Source of the DNA: an uncultured Jannaschia sp.
GTDB taxonomy: Bacteria > Pseudomonadota > Alphaproteobacteria > Rhodobacterales > Rhodobacteraceae
Length of the DNA: 64,000 bases
Reading direction: 5' to 3'
Assembly: GCA_947494145.1 (NCBI GenBank)
Contig: CANLTZ010000012.1
Coordinates: 85,851 to 149,850 of the forward strand
Part shown: piece after piece, positions 15,753 to 25,472 of the stretch
How the letters are laid out: every line of letters starts with the position of its first letter
Position numbering within the stretch: the first letter of the stretch is position 1
Program-made: the position numbers and the translations under genes
Notes under the pieces: generated by a model
What the model was told of the DNA's origin: nothing
Seen by the model: only the letters and a program-made list of their open reading frames with translations
Database searches by the model: none

Positions 15753-17102
15753 TCAGGCGCTTGGGTAAGACAGGCGAAAACCTGCGCCCCCCTCGGGGAT
15801 ATTGCGTGCTTCCACACCGCCCTTCTGGGCCTGCTGAAGGCGGTCCACGATGGCCAGGCCCAGGCCCGTGCCCCCCGGCGCCGCGTCCCGCCCGCGCCAG
15901 AACGGGTCGAACAGCCGGTTTTGCGCATCCGGCGGAAGACCGGGGCCATGGTCGCGCACGTCGATGACGGGGCCCGGACCAACGGTGATGTCCACCGGGC
16001 CCTGGCCCGCATGCAAGATGGCATTCTCGACCAGGTTCGACAAAGCCAGTTCCACACCCTCCGCATCGGCGCGCGCCATGACCGGGTCGTCGGGCAAGGC
16101 AAGCGATAGCGCCACACCCTTGCCGTGGGCAAAGGGCGCCAATGCCGCCGTCACCGTCTCGGCCGGGCGGCGCAGGTCCAGCGTGTCGGTGTCGCCCACC
16201 AGCACCCCATCGGCCCGCGATGAGGCCAACACCTGCTGCACCGTCCGCGACAAGGCCGCCAGATCGGCGGCCAGCCGATCGGTCATGTCGCCCGGCGGCA
16301 GCGCGTCGATCCGGGCGACCAGCACGGCGACGGGCGTGCGCAGGGCATGGGCCGCCTCGGCGGCGCGGCGCTTTTCAGTGGCCAGTGCTTCGGTCAGGCG
16401 GTCAAGCGACCGCTGCGTCGCTTCGACCAGATCGGCGATTTCCGCTGGCAGGCGCGCATCCGGGGGCGGCGATGTCGGGGCGCCGGGGCGCAAATTGCGC
16501 GCCCAGGCGGCGGCTTCCCCAATCGGGGCCAGGCCGCGGCGGATCAGGAAGGTATTCGCACCGATCAACAACAGCACCAGCGGCAGGATCGGTAGCCAGA
16601 CATGACCGTAGATTTCATTCAGATAAGCCCGCCACATCAGCCTGGCCGGATCCTCGACCATGACGAAGACCATGCGCAGGCCGTCATCGCGGCTTTCGAA
16701 TGCGTGCCCAGCCACGAATAGCGGCCCGTCGCCCGGTCGGTCGACGCGCGTGATCCAGTCATCCGCGGCGATCTCCGCCGCCCCCAAGGGGATGAGATCG
16801 GGGTTCATGCTGTCCAAAATGACAGCGCCCCGCCCCACCAGCGCAAAGGCATAGGCCTGCGGATAATTCGCATAGATCGCGCGAAAGGGCGCATCCGCTG
16901 GCAGCGTCACCCCATCCAGCGCCTGCTCTAACCGCTGGGTTTGGGTCAAGACGACTTCGGAGCGGAGCGCCCTGGGGTCGGACCCATAATAAAGACCGAC
17001 CACAACGGAGTTCACGACAAAGACCACACCCGCGATCAGCGCCAGGCTGCGTGCCAGAACCTTTGCCAGGGGTGGGCCGTGCGGCGGCGCGACACGGCTC
17101 AA
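15753..17102 (-). CDS. Sensor histidine kinase (TctE/QseC type)
   Basis: A 449-residue membrane kinase. There is an N-terminal membrane helix (about 20-40), a periplasmic part of about 130 residues, a second helix (about 165-185) and then a HAMP-like region. The H-box is AEAAHALRTPVAVL near residue 255; the ATPase has N-box NLVENAILHAG, G1 DHGPGLP and G2 GGTGLGLAIVDRL. The likely start is TTG at 17102, which overlaps the regulator stop as TTGA and has AGAGGA six bases upstream; no suitable ATG exists. It phosphorylates the adjacent OmpR-type regulator. Confidence 0.9.
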   Translation of the reverse strand: MSRVAPPHGPPLAKVLARSLALIAGVVFVVNSVVVGLYYGSDPRALRSEVVLTQTQRLEQALDGVTLPADAPFRAIYANYPQAYAFALVGRGAVILDSMNPDLIPLGAAEIAADDWITRVDRPGDGPLFVAGHAFESRDDGLRMVFVMVEDPARLMWRAYLNEIYGHVWLPILPLVLLLIGANTFLIRRGLAPIGEAAAWARNLRPGAPTSPPPDARLPAEIADLVEATQRSLDRLTEALATEKRRAAEAAHALRTPVAVLVARIDALPPGDMTDRLAADLAALSRTVQQVLASSRADGVLVGDTDTLDLRRPAETVTAALAPFAHGKGVALSLALPDDPVMARADAEGVELALSNLVENAILHAGQGPVDITVGPGPVIDVRDHGPGLPPDAQNRLFDPFWRGRDAAPGGTGLGLAIVDRLQQAQKGGVEARNIPEGGAGFRLSYPSA

Positions 17103-17776
17103 TGCGCGTCCTCTCGCGGCAGCATCCAACCCACGCCGCGCACCGTGACGATGGGCAAGGGGCATTCCGCCGCCTCCAGCGCGCGGCGCAATCGCGAGAC
17201 CGAGGCTTCCAGCGCGTTGGGTCCGACTTCGTCGTCGAAACCGTAAACCGCTTCTTCCAAGGCGCGGCGCGGCGCGACCCGGCCAGCGGCGCGGATGAGA
17301 TGTTCCAGAACCGCGACCTCCCGCCGGCCCAGTGGCACGGGCGCGCCGCCGACGCTGGCGCTTCGCGCGGCGGTGTCCAACGCGATGGGCCCAAGCTGCA
17401 AGGTCGTGCCGGACCGGTCGCCCGGGCGACGCAGAACCGCACGGCAGCGGGCGACGAGTTCCGGCATCTCCACCGGCTTGACGACGTAATCGTCCGCGCC
17501 GCCATCCAGCCCCGCCAGACGGTCCGTCAACTGGTCGCGGGCCGTCAGCACGATGACCGGCACCCGCCCATCCTTGCGCAGCGACGGCAGCAGGCGCAGG
17601 CCATCCGCATCCGGCAGGCCCAGATCCAGCAGCACCAGATCATGGTCCACAAGCGCCGACATCTCCCGCGCGTCGCCCGCCGTTCCGGCATGGTCGACCG
17701 CAAAGCCCGCACGGTGCAGCGCGTCACGGACGGCATCGGCAAGCGGTGGGTGATCCTCGACAAGCAGCACACGCAT
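17099..17776 (-). CDS. OmpR-family response regulator
   Basis: A 225-residue two-component regulator. The receiver domain has acidic residues in VEDH, the phosphoacceptor Asp in LVLLDLGLPDADG near residue 51, Thr in VLTARD and Lys in DDYVVKPVE. The C-terminal winged helix includes LGRREVAVLEHLI and ASVSRLRRAL. GGAGGA precedes the ATG at 17776; the longer open frame upstream has no conserved residues. Co-transcribed with the histidine kinase; the signal is unknown. Confidence 0.93.
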   Translation of the reverse strand: MRVLLVEDHPPLADAVRDALHRAGFAVDHAGTAGDAREMSALVDHDLVLLDLGLPDADGLRLLPSLRKDGRVPVIVLTARDQLTDRLAGLDGGADDYVVKPVEMPELVARCRAVLRRPGDRSGTTLQLGPIALDTAARSASVGGAPVPLGRREVAVLEHLIRAAGRVAPRRALEEAVYGFDDEVGPNALEASVSRLRRALEAAECPLPIVTVRGVGWMLPREDAH

Positions 17777-18156
17777 GATGCGAATTCCTCCGATGGGCAC
17801 CGGGATGCCATGTGAAATAGCGCGCCAGGGCACGTTGGTCAGGGCGGTATGATGGCGGAAGCTGACGAATACCTGACGGGATACCTTGCCATGGCCTGGC
17901 GCACCTCCCCCCGACGCGGGCCTACGGGATGTTGCCGGGCCGGGCCGCCCGCCCACTCGCCTCAGACGCGAGGCAGCGCGCCGCAGATACCGATGCGCGG
18001 GAACATGCGTAAGCACCTGACTTACCGATACTAAGCGGAAGCTTGCCTGCACTCAGATGCCCTGATTGACCAAGCATGCCAAGCCGGAAGGATCGATGGA
18101 CCAGCGCAAACCAAGACCTGCGCGGCCAAGCGACCTACAGAAAGAAGATCCCCCAA
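17777..18156. other. Divergent intergenic region
   Basis: A 380-bp gap between the response-regulator start (leftward) and the RTX/lyase start (rightward), so it should hold promoters for both. I see no strong -35/-10 pair, no long palindrome and no RNA gene. A small frame from 18076 merges with the lyase gene and is probably its untranslated leader. Confidence 0.5.
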
Positions 18157-21100
18157 ATGAACGACCAAATTTCAGGCAATGCGCCCGTCAAAGAAGCACG
18201 CTCCCACATCCTTGCCGATCCGCTCTTCAATGCTGCGGCACCGTCGGTCGGAACCCCGGACGCAGACACCCTGATCGGGACGGACGCAGCGGACGAGATA
18301 AGCGGCGAAGCCGGTCGCGACAGCATCACGGGCCTGGGCGGCGACGACACGATTGATGGCGGCTCCCAATGGGACACGATCGACGCGGGCGCCGGGGATG
18401 ACGTGGTCGATGGCGGGTGGGGCAGCGACAGCGTCGCACTGGGCGACGGCAACGACCTCTTCGAAGATAACGGACAAAACGACACCAATGGCCGCGATAC
18501 CGTCGATGGCGCCGCGGGCAATGACACGATTGCCGGACTTGGCGGCGATGACGTCTTTTTGGGCGGCGACGGCAATGACCAGATCTCGGGCGGCATCGGC
18601 GACGATGTCCTGGACGGCGGCAACGGGAACGACATTCTGGAAGGCGGCGACGGGAACGACACGATCCGCGGCGGCAGCCAATACGACACGATAGATGCAG
18701 GCGCAGGCGACGACGATGTCGATGGCGGCAACGGGCGCGACAGCGTGCAGTTGGGCGATGGCAACGACATCTTTCGCGACAATGGCCAGGGCGGCATCCA
18801 CGGGCTCGACTTCGTCGAGGGCGGCGCGGGCGATGACACGATCCTGGGCGGCGGCGGAGACGACACGTTCCGCGGCGACAGTGGCCGCGACGATATCTCC
18901 GGCGGCGACGGAAACGACGTAGTCGATGGTGGCAACGGCCAAGACCTGCTGACCGGCGGGGCGGGCGCCGATACCATCGACGGCGGCAGCCAGTACGACA
19001 CCATCGATGCGGGCGACGGCGACGACGTGGTCTTGGGCGGCAATGGCCGCGACGATGTGCAGCTTGGCGACGGCGACGACATCTTTCAGGACAACAACCA
19101 GACCGGCACCCATGCGCTCGACACCGTCGACGGCGGCGCGGGCAACGACACGATCTTGGGCGGCGGCGGCGATGACGACTTCGCGGGCGGCGCGGGCGAC
19201 GACCAGATTTCGGGCGGCGCCGGGGATGACCTGCTGAGCGGCGGGGCCGGGGCCGACACGTTCGTCTTCGACACCGACGATGGCACAGACATCATCACCG
19301 ATTTCGTCAGCGGCGAAGACGCAATCGTGTTCGAAGGCGTCGATGCGGGCTTCGCCGATCTTCTGATCCAAGATGCCGGGCCCAACCTGTCGGTCACCCT
19401 GGGCGACACCACGATCCAGCTGGAAGGCGTCGCCGCCGCCGATCTATCGGCAAACGATTTCGCCTTCCCCGATGGGACGCCTGTCAATGTCGACCCCGAT
19501 GCCATCGTCATGCCCGACTTCGCGACCATCATCGACGTCGCCGATTTCGGCATCATTGCAGATGACGGCATCGACGACACCGCCGCCATCCAGGCCATGC
19601 TCGATACCACCGACCGCAGTACATATTTCTTCTCGGACGGTGTTTATGATATCTCGGACACGATCATCATCCCCGATGGCCGCGGCACCTCCGTCCCTAG
19701 TTTCGTAACCCTTCAGGGCGAAAGCGAAGACGGCACCGTCTTCAAGCTGGCCGACGGGCTGGACCACCAAGGCCCGATCTTCGGCTCCGAGGGGAATGTG
19801 GCGCAGGCCTTCAACAACCGCGTCCGCGACCTCACGTTCGATATCGGCACCGGCAATCCGAACGCCACGGGCCTGCAATTCGCGGGCAACAACCAATCCA
19901 CCGTTAAGGATGTCACCATCCGGTCAGAGGATGGCGGCTCAGTGGGTCTGGACCTGGCCAGCCAATCTCAATTCGGCCCCGCCTTGATCGAAGACGTCAC
20001 GGTGGAGGGGTTCGACATCGGAATCTCCATGGCCATTCAGGTCAACAGCGTCACCTTGGAGGATATCGATCTGATCGGCCAGGAAACCGGCATTGTCAGC
20101 ACCCTGGCCCATGTCGCCTTCCTTCGCGGCATCGACTACGACGGCGCGGGCGTCGCCGTCGACAATGACGGCGTGTCCCGGATGCTGCTGATCGACAGTG
20201 ATCTGCGATCATCGGACCCGGGCCAAGCTGATCAAGTGGCCATCGAAAACGGCTTCTCCCTTTACGCATCCGATGTCGCCGTCACCGGCTTCGATACGTC
20301 CATCGAATACACAACGAACAATTTCCTGGGCAACCGGCTCGAATCGAGCGGCGATGTTGACGAATACTGGGCCTTCGGCGACGCGCCCACCGCACGCGGC
20401 GGCACGTTCCAGCTGTTCGACAGCCCCGAAACCGGCCTTGGCCTGGACGTTCGGGAAACGCCTGAGACAGTCTGGAACTCCAATGTCGGCACCTGGGTCG
20501 ATGTGCGCGATTTCGGCGCCGTCGAGGGCGAGGATGCGTCGGCGGCATTCCAGGCCGCCATCGATTCCGGCGCCACCACGGTCTACGTCCCCGACGGGTT
20601 TTGGACCCTCGAAAGCGAGGTTGTGCTGCGCGGCAATGTGGAGCAATTCCTGAGCGCAGGCTACGCCAGGACCGCGCCGGGCTCGGTGTTCCGCATCGCC
20701 GAGGGTGCCTCCGACCAGATCATGATCGAGGGCATCCACGGTCCCATGAACGGCCGCGATGCGACGCTCTTCCTGCATGACAGCGACCGGACCGTGGTCA
20801 TGCGCGACATGGCGGCCACGCGCTATGAGGCCGTCGCCGATGGCGAGCAGGGCGATGTCTACCTGGCCAATGTGACGGGCAAACACATGTCCTTCCACGA
20901 CCAGAACGTCTGGGCCCGCCAACTCAACGTCGAAGGCGACAATGCAGAGACCGGCATCGAGGCGAAGGTGCTCAACGATGGGGCCGCCGTCTGGATAATG
21001 GGGCTGAAGACCGAAGATCCCGGCACAGTCGTCAAGACGATCAATGGCGGCCAAACCGAATTGATGGGCTCCTACCACAACGGCCCCGTCGACGTTTCCA

Positions 21101-21723
21101 TTCCCCGCTTCATCACCGAAGATGCGAGCTTCTTCACAACCATTGTCGACGGCTCCACCGCCTCGCAAGACTTCGATCTGGTGCGCGAAACCCGCGACGG
21201 CGTCACGCGGGAAGGCAACATCAAGGAAAACAACAATCGCGGCGACGCCTATTCCGCCTTCGATCCCGCGGTCATCGCCGACCGGGTCATCATCGTCGAC
21301 AATGACGATGCCTCGACCACGGGCACCTGGCAAAGTGCCACGTCCTTCCCGGGTGGCTTTCTGGGCGGTGACTTCCTGTTTGCCCAAGGCGACAGCGGTG
21401 CAAGCATCGAATACAGCGCCACCGCCGTCGCGGCGGGCAGCTATACGGTGTCTCTGCGGATAATCGACGAACGCGGCGGCCAACCCAACAGCGGACATAG
21501 CCGCGAGGTCGATGTCGAATTCGGCACGGATGACGATGTCTTCGTGTTCGAGGATGTGGACTTACGGACTGTCGAAGGCCCGTGGCTGGATCTCGGCGTG
21601 ATCGAGGTTGCCACCGATGGCCAGATGTTCGTCCGCCTCGACACCGATGGCGTCACCGGCAACGTGATCGCCGACAGCGTGCGCTTCGAACGGCTGGAGC
21701 CGGAGGATACCCTCCTGGGCTAA
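18157..21723 (+). CDS. RTX protein with two pectate-lyase-like beta-helix modules
   Basis: A 1188-residue protein. Residues about 30-380 are GGxGxD RTX repeats in several blocks, each containing a DGND-x(6-8)-NGQ-type insert; a cap similar to those of other RTX proteins follows (about 381-445). Two Pectate_lyase_3-type starts come next: DVADFGIIADDGIDDTAAIQ near 460 and DVRDFGAVEGEDASAAFQAA near 780. A C-terminal beta-sandwich-like part (about 1045-1188) may bind carbohydrate or carry the secretion signal. Start at MNDQISGN follows GAAAGAAGA. Export by type I secretion and action on an extracellular polysaccharide are inferred. Confidence 0.85.
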   Translation: MNDQISGNAPVKEARSHILADPLFNAAAPSVGTPDADTLIGTDAADEISGEAGRDSITGLGGDDTIDGGSQWDTIDAGAGDDVVDGGWGSDSVALGDGNDLFEDNGQNDTNGRDTVDGAAGNDTIAGLGGDDVFLGGDGNDQISGGIGDDVLDGGNGNDILEGGDGNDTIRGGSQYDTIDAGAGDDDVDGGNGRDSVQLGDGNDIFRDNGQGGIHGLDFVEGGAGDDTILGGGGDDTFRGDSGRDDISGGDGNDVVDGGNGQDLLTGGAGADTIDGGSQYDTIDAGDGDDVVLGGNGRDDVQLGDGDDIFQDNNQTGTHALDTVDGGAGNDTILGGGGDDDFAGGAGDDQISGGAGDDLLSGGAGADTFVFDTDDGTDIITDFVSGEDAIVFEGVDAGFADLLIQDAGPNLSVTLGDTTIQLEGVAAADLSANDFAFPDGTPVNVDPDAIVMPDFATIIDVADFGIIADDGIDDTAAIQAMLDTTDRSTYFFSDGVYDISDTIIIPDGRGTSVPSFVTLQGESEDGTVFKLADGLDHQGPIFGSEGNVAQAFNNRVRDLTFDIGTGNPNATGLQFAGNNQSTVKDVTIRSEDGGSVGLDLASQSQFGPALIEDVTVEGFDIGISMAIQVNSVTLEDIDLIGQETGIVSTLAHVAFLRGIDYDGAGVAVDNDGVSRMLLIDSDLRSSDPGQADQVAIENGFSLYASDVAVTGFDTSIEYTTNNFLGNRLESSGDVDEYWAFGDAPTARGGTFQLFDSPETGLGLDVRETPETVWNSNVGTWVDVRDFGAVEGEDASAAFQAAIDSGATTVYVPDGFWTLESEVVLRGNVEQFLSAGYARTAPGSVFRIAEGASDQIMIEGIHGPMNGRDATLFLHDSDRTVVMRDMAATRYEAVADGEQGDVYLANVTGKHMSFHDQNVWARQLNVEGDNAETGIEAKVLNDGAAVWIMGLKTEDPGTVVKTINGGQTELMGSYHNGPVDVSIPRFITEDASFFTTIVDGSTASQDFDLVRETRDGVTREGNIKENNNRGDAYSAFDPAVIADRVIIVDNDDASTTGTWQSATSFPGGFLGGDFLFAQGDSGASIEYSATAVAAGSYTVSLRIIDERGGQPNSGHSREVDVEFGTDDDVFVFEDVDLRTVEGPWLDLGVIEVATDGQMFVRLDTDGVTGNVIADSVRFERLEPEDTLLG

Positions 21724-21736
21724 AGCCCGCTGCTCG

Positions 21737-21765
21737 GGCACGGTGGGCCATCCGCCCGCCGTGCC
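21737..21765. terminator. Bidirectional hairpin between convergent genes
   Basis: GGCACGG-T-GGGC (21737-21748) pairs with GCCC-G-CCGTGCC (21754-21765) around loop CATCC, an 11-bp stem with one mismatch. It sits between the convergent RTX/lyase and TetR genes, the expected place for a shared terminator; there is no T-tract. Confidence 0.6.
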
Positions 21766-21797
21766 AGCAACGACCCATCAGACCGGCCGCGCATCCG

Positions 21798-22367
21798 TCA
21801 TGCGCCCAGACGCCTGGACAGCAGGGCCAAGGCCTCGTCGAACCGGGTCGGGTCTTGGGCGACCCGGGCCGCCAATTGCGCCCCTTCCAAAAGGGGCAGC
21901 GTCGCCGCGGCTTCCACCGCCGGGTTTTCCACCTGCCAGATCGTTCCGTCCGCCTTGCCCCGCGCAAAGGTCTTGGCCAACCAGTCCAGCATCATCGACC
22001 GGAAACGGGTCATTTCACGCACGGTATCGGACGATAGGCTTTCCACGCTCGTGGAAAAAGACACGCACAGACACAGGCGTTGGCCCCCATCCAGCGCCCC
22101 GCGATACCGGTCGATCAGCGCCGCAAGGCGGCCCGCCCCGCTGGCCCATTCCGCATCTATTTCGGCACAGGCCGCTTCCAAATCCGAATAGTAGCGCTTC
22201 ATCAAGGCGACCGACAAAGCCGCCTTGCTGGGGAAATGGTGATGAACGCTCGCCTTTCGAATGCCGACATCGGCCGCCAGATCGGCATAGCTGAACCCGT
22301 CGAAACCGCGACTGCGCGCGGCGCGTTCCGCGGCATCCAACAGCGCCGTCTTCGTGTCCAAGCTCAT
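21798..22367 (-). CDS. TetR/AcrR-family transcriptional regulator
   Basis: A 189-residue TetR protein. The HTH is at residues about 20-50 (FSYADLAADVGIRKASVHHHFPSKAAL), followed by a helical ligand domain without diagnostic residues. It resembles short-chain or reactive-compound-sensing TetRs. The ATG overlaps the stop of the amine-oxidase gene (ATGA), making it the last gene of a three-gene operon that it may autoregulate. Confidence 0.9.
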   Translation of the reverse strand: MSLDTKTALLDAAERAARSRGFDGFSYADLAADVGIRKASVHHHFPSKAALSVALMKRYYSDLEAACAEIDAEWASGAGRLAALIDRYRGALDGGQRLCLCVSFSTSVESLSSDTVREMTRFRSMMLDWLAKTFARGKADGTIWQVENPAVEAAATLPLLEGAQLAARVAQDPTRFDEALALLSRRLGA

Positions 22368-23425
22368 ATGCGGGCCCGCGACATGTCCAGCGTTTCCAAT
22401 ACGGTCTCAGCGGCTTCCAAGGCCCCTTCGATATAACCCCCGAACTGGGCGGCCACCTCCGTCCCTGCCAAAAGCAGCCGTCCCCCCCAAAGATTGGCCA
22501 TCTCGCGCGGCAGCCCATAGGTCGGGTGGGTGTAAAGCGGCGCCTTGTCCGCATCCGTCGAGGTATGGGGGTCAAAGGCCCAATCCTTGATCAACAGATG
22601 CCGCGGCGCCCCGGCCCTGGGCCCGAACAACCGGGTCAACTGGGCCAACAGATGGGTGCGCAGACGATTTTCATCCGCCCGCCCCCCGGGCGGGACACCG
22701 ATGAAGCCGAACAGGGCATAGGGGCCGCCAGTCGCGGGCGACGCATCGTGGATTTCGACCATCGGCCCCACACGGCTCATGGCGTCGCCCGACAGGCCCG
22801 CGTCGCGCCAGAACGGCTGGTCATAGACCGCCACCGCCTTGGCCTGCCCCGCCATCCAGGTGGGGATGTTGCGCATGGCGCCCACGACCGGGTCCGGCAG
22901 GGTGGGCGCATAGGTCAGGCGGGCGGCCACGCGCGGCGGCAGGGCCAGAACCACCCGATCCGCGCTGAGCCTCTCACCCCCCGCCAGGGTCACAACGCAG
23001 CGCGCACCCTCATTCTCGACCCTGGAAACCGGCGCAGCCAAGCGCTTCTTGGCGTCGGGAAGGTGGTCGGCCAGGGCACTTGTCAGCGCGGCCAAGCCAC
23101 CCTCAAGCCGCCAGGATCCTTCCATCGACGCATGGCCCCTGCCCCGCTGCACCTGCCCGCGCTCATCCTCGAACAGCAACGCCCCATCGGAAAACTGGTC
23201 GAACGTCGTCAGGCCCAGACGCGCGATCAACGCCGCGATGCGCGGCTGCCCCGGCCAAAACCAGGCGGGCCCCATATCGTAATAGCCCGCCCCATCCCGT
23301 TCGGTCTTGATCCGTCCGCCAAAGCGCGGTCGCGCCTCGACCAGCAGGTAATCCTGTCCCCGGGCTTCCAACCGTTCGGCCAGCGCAAGGCCGGACAGCC
23401 CGCCGCCCACAATAAGCACACTCAT
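22364..23425 (-). CDS. FAD-dependent amine oxidase / protoporphyrinogen-oxidase-like protein
   Basis: A 353-residue flavin amine-oxidase-family protein. The N-terminal Rossmann motif is [16 protein letters not shown] followed by an acidic pair ([13 protein letters not shown]), and the C-terminal FAD motif is [24 protein letters not shown]. It is shorter than typical monoamine oxidases (about 450). Start at 23425 overlaps the cupin stop as ATGA; the longer frame upstream is within the cupin gene. The substrate is unknown. Confidence 0.88.
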   Translation of the reverse strand: MSVLIVGGGLSGLALAERLEARGQDYLLVEARPRFGGRIKTERDGAGYYDMGPAWFWPGQPRIAALIARLGLTTFDQFSDGALLFEDERGQVQRGRGHASMEGSWRLEGGLAALTSALADHLPDAKKRLAAPVSRVENEGARCVVTLAGGERLSADRVVLALPPRVAARLTYAPTLPDPVVGAMRNIPTWMAGQAKAVAVYDQPFWRDAGLSGDAMSRVGPMVEIHDASPATGGPYALFGFIGVPPGGRADENRLRTHLLAQLTRLFGPRAGAPRHLLIKDWAFDPHTSTDADKAPLYTHPTYGLPREMANLWGGRLLLAGTEVAAQFGGYIEGALEAAETVLETLDMSRARI

Positions 23426-24090
23426 GTGGCAGGTGCTTTGGCGTAGCGCAAATGGCCGGTCTTGACCCAGACCTTTGCGCCCTCGGGTCCCGCTGTCGCC
23501 GACAAGCCCTGCCCGTCGGGCAAGCGCAGCCACGCCCCCTTGCCAAGCGTCTCGCCGCTTTCGCTGACCGACCCGTCAAGGACAAGCATCTCGCTCCCGC
23601 CGATATCCGCGTTGTCGAGCGTGGCACCCGGCGCAAGATGGCTGAAGGTCACCGTCTCGCGGCTATCTCGGTGCAACTCAGCCGTGGCCACGCCGTCGAC
23701 CGGCGCAGCCAACGCCTCCGCCATGTCCTTTCGGAACTGGTTCCGGTCGTCCATGTCGAACTGCCAGAGCTTCACAAAAATCGTGCAGCCCGGTGCCGAT
23801 CCTGGCGTGTGCGACGTCGTCGGCGGGTTGCGGACATAGGTGCCCACTGGATAGTCGCCATGCTCATCCTGGAACACGCCGTCCAGCACGATGAATTCTT
23901 CGCCGCCCGTATGGGTATGCGCCGAGAACGTGCTGCCGGGCGCGTAGCGCACGATGGTCGTGGCGCGCGCCACTTCGCCGCCAATCCGGTCGAGCATCCG
24001 ACGGTCCACGCCCGGCATCGGGGACGCAATCCAGTCGATCTGCTCTGAGTGGATGACCACCCGCTCCGAAAAGTCGGCATTCAATTCCAC
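23422..24090 (-). CDS. ChrR-like tandem cupin protein
   Basis: A 222-residue protein with two cupin-like halves. The first has the metal-binding pattern [19 protein letters not shown], typical of the ChrR C-terminal cupin; the second (about 135-205) is degenerate ([12 protein letters not shown]). It lacks the zinc-binding N-terminal anti-sigma domain of ChrR, so it is probably an enzyme or sensor rather than an anti-sigma factor. First gene of the cupin-amine oxidase-TetR operon. Confidence 0.85.
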   Translation of the reverse strand: MELNADFSERVVIHSEQIDWIASPMPGVDRRMLDRIGGEVARATTIVRYAPGSTFSAHTHTGGEEFIVLDGVFQDEHGDYPVGTYVRNPPTTSHTPGSAPGCTIFVKLWQFDMDDRNQFRKDMAEALAAPVDGVATAELHRDSRETVTFSHLAPGATLDNADIGGSEMLVLDGSVSESGETLGKGAWLRLPDGQGLSATAGPEGAKVWVKTGHLRYAKAPAT

Positions 24091-24387
24091 ATTCTATCCT
24101 TTCGAGTTGGGCGCAGCTTGGCGTCAGTGTTCGGACGGCATGCGCGCCTATCTACCAGTAGGCAGGCATACACGCAAATAAACGGCGCGGGCCCGTCGAC
24201 ATAGACCGCCTCGGGGATGTTCCGTTCGCCCACATCTCTATGGATATTGAATGAGAAAGCCGCGATGGACGCCTACAAGCGCTCTATGGCGTGGCGGCGT
24301 GAAACGCCGGGACGGTCCCGGCCAGACGCGCCGTTACCATTGACGTCCAACCTAGGGTAAAAGACGCAAAAAGCAGTCTGCGATCGA
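24091..24387 (-). other. Intergenic region with overlapping hairpins
   Basis: This gap carries CGGCGT-GAA-ACGCCG (24295-24309) overlapping CCGGGA-CGG-TCCCGG (24307-24321), which could terminate the XRE/LOV-like message. Nothing else is recognised; the promoter of the cupin operon should be in the 24100-24290 part. Confidence 0.4.
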
Positions 24388-24777
24388 CTATGCCGGGCGC
24401 TGCACCGCCACGAAATGTGTGACGACGCCTTCGCTGCTCCAGATGGGTCGCAATTCGCAGATATGTGTGAAGCGGGTTCCGTCCCGGCGGTAGTTGGTGA
24501 TCCGCACCAGACCAGCTTTGCGCTCGGCGATCAGGGCCTGGAACCGAGCGACGGCCTCGGGTTCGGTTTCGGGCCCTTGCAGAAATGACAGACTGCGCCC
24601 CACGGCGTCTGATTGACTGTAGCCCGTATGCGCCTCGAAGGCGGGTGAGACATAGATGACCGGCGTCCCTGCCGTGGCGAGGCAGATGACCGAAGACGCC
24701 TCGGACATGTCGTCGGGAAGCGCGGCATCGTCTTGCGCGGCGACGAAGGTGTCGAAGGTGCTGAACTGTTTAGCCAT
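24388..24777 (-). CDS. Short LOV/PAS protein lacking the photoactive cysteine
   Basis: A 129-residue single PAS domain of the LOV type. The sequence YVSPAFEAHTGYSQSDAVG leads to GRSLSFLQGPETE, which aligns with the LOV motif GRNCRFLQG; the adduct-forming Cys is Leu63. The flavin-contacting Asn is kept in NYRRDGT (N95) and the Gln in HFVAVQ (Q126), but a second Asn is His105. It may bind flavin without forming a Cys adduct, or bind something else. The ATG lies inside the end of the XRE gene (8-bp overlap), so the two are co-translated. Confidence 0.85.
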   Translation of the reverse strand: MAKQFSTFDTFVAAQDDAALPDDMSEASSVICLATAGTPVIYVSPAFEAHTGYSQSDAVGRSLSFLQGPETEPEAVARFQALIAERKAGLVRITNYRRDGTRFTHICELRPIWSSEGVVTHFVAVQRPA

Positions 24778-25216
24778 CGTGCTCGCCCGGGTTGCGATGT
24801 CGAGGGGGCACGAGTGTTTCGACCAGCTGCACAAGCCGCAGCTTACCCCCCCGATCTTCCATGCGAACGAAGGCGCTGACCAAACGGGAAAGCAGATCGG
24901 CCTCATTGGCCAGTTGCGTATCTGGGTCGATCTCACCCGGTGTTGGTGTTTCGACCGGCAGCAGGTCGTTGATGTGGACGCCGTAATGCGCTGCCAGCTT
25001 TAGCAGATAGGGCAAGCTGCACTTGCTCTGGGCGTCTTCGTATTTCTGATATTGCTGCGGGCTGACAGAGATGATGGACGCAACCTGCGCCTGGGTCATT
25101 CCGCGGGCGACACGCAGGCCCCGCAGCCTGCCGCCGACATAGCGATAAACGCAGTCCATTTCAGGCGGAGCGGTATCCGTTATCAAATTCCGATCTTCGA
25201 GCATACCGGTCCTCAT
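24770..25216 (-). CDS. XRE-family transcriptional regulator
   Basis: A 148-residue regulator with a Cro/CI-type HTH at about 30-85 (LRVARGMTQAQVASIISVSPQQYQKYEDAQS), the style of alphaproteobacterial SinR-like regulators. The C-terminal part (90-148) is charged and unclassified. A second ATG four codons in is possible. It is followed by the LOV-like gene, so the pair may be a sensor plus repressor, and it is transcribed away from the kinase gene across a 256-bp divergent gap. Confidence 0.87.
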   Translation of the reverse strand: MRTGMLEDRNLITDTAPPEMDCVYRYVGGRLRGLRVARGMTQAQVASIISVSPQQYQKYEDAQSKCSLPYLLKLAAHYGVHINDLLPVETPTPGEIDPDTQLANEADLLSRLVSAFVRMEDRGGKLRLVQLVETLVPPRHRNPGEHDG

Positions 25217-25472
25217 GCGGTGATCTTTCGCGGACGGGTCACCCCGTCACGTCCAGCAGCATAGGACCGGCAGCACTCGGAAAGTGAGGAAAAATCAGGG
25301 CAATTGCCGTAACGTCCGCCCATTTTTCGACATTCTGCGCCCGGGCGGTTCTGAAATGCCCTGGAATCGCCCCCGTCCAGCGGCATTCGCCTGCGTTCCG
25401 TCCATAATTTCGCCTGAAAAGAGGTGTTTCTCAAAAAACGAGATAGCCGTCGCGTTAACGAGAGAACCGATT
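25217..25472. promoter_or_regulatory. Divergent region between XRE regulator and kinase
   Basis: A 256-bp gap that should hold both promoters. GACGGG-TCAC-CCCGTC lies near 25235-25250, close to the XRE start, and is a candidate repressor site. An in-frame ATG upstream of the kinase (25284) is not supported, because that N-terminal extension has no conserved residues. Confidence 0.35.

Noticed and set aside
18157..19400. Tandem repeats as a non-coding satellite
   Set aside because: They stay in one reading frame and translate to calcium-binding RTX repeats.
23422..24090. Anti-sigma factor ChrR
   Set aside because: Only the cupin part is present; the N-terminal zinc-binding anti-sigma domain and a neighbouring ECF sigma gene are missing.
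24388..24777. Photoactive LOV photoreceptor
   Set aside because: The adduct-forming Cys is Leu63, so normal LOV photochemistry is not expected.
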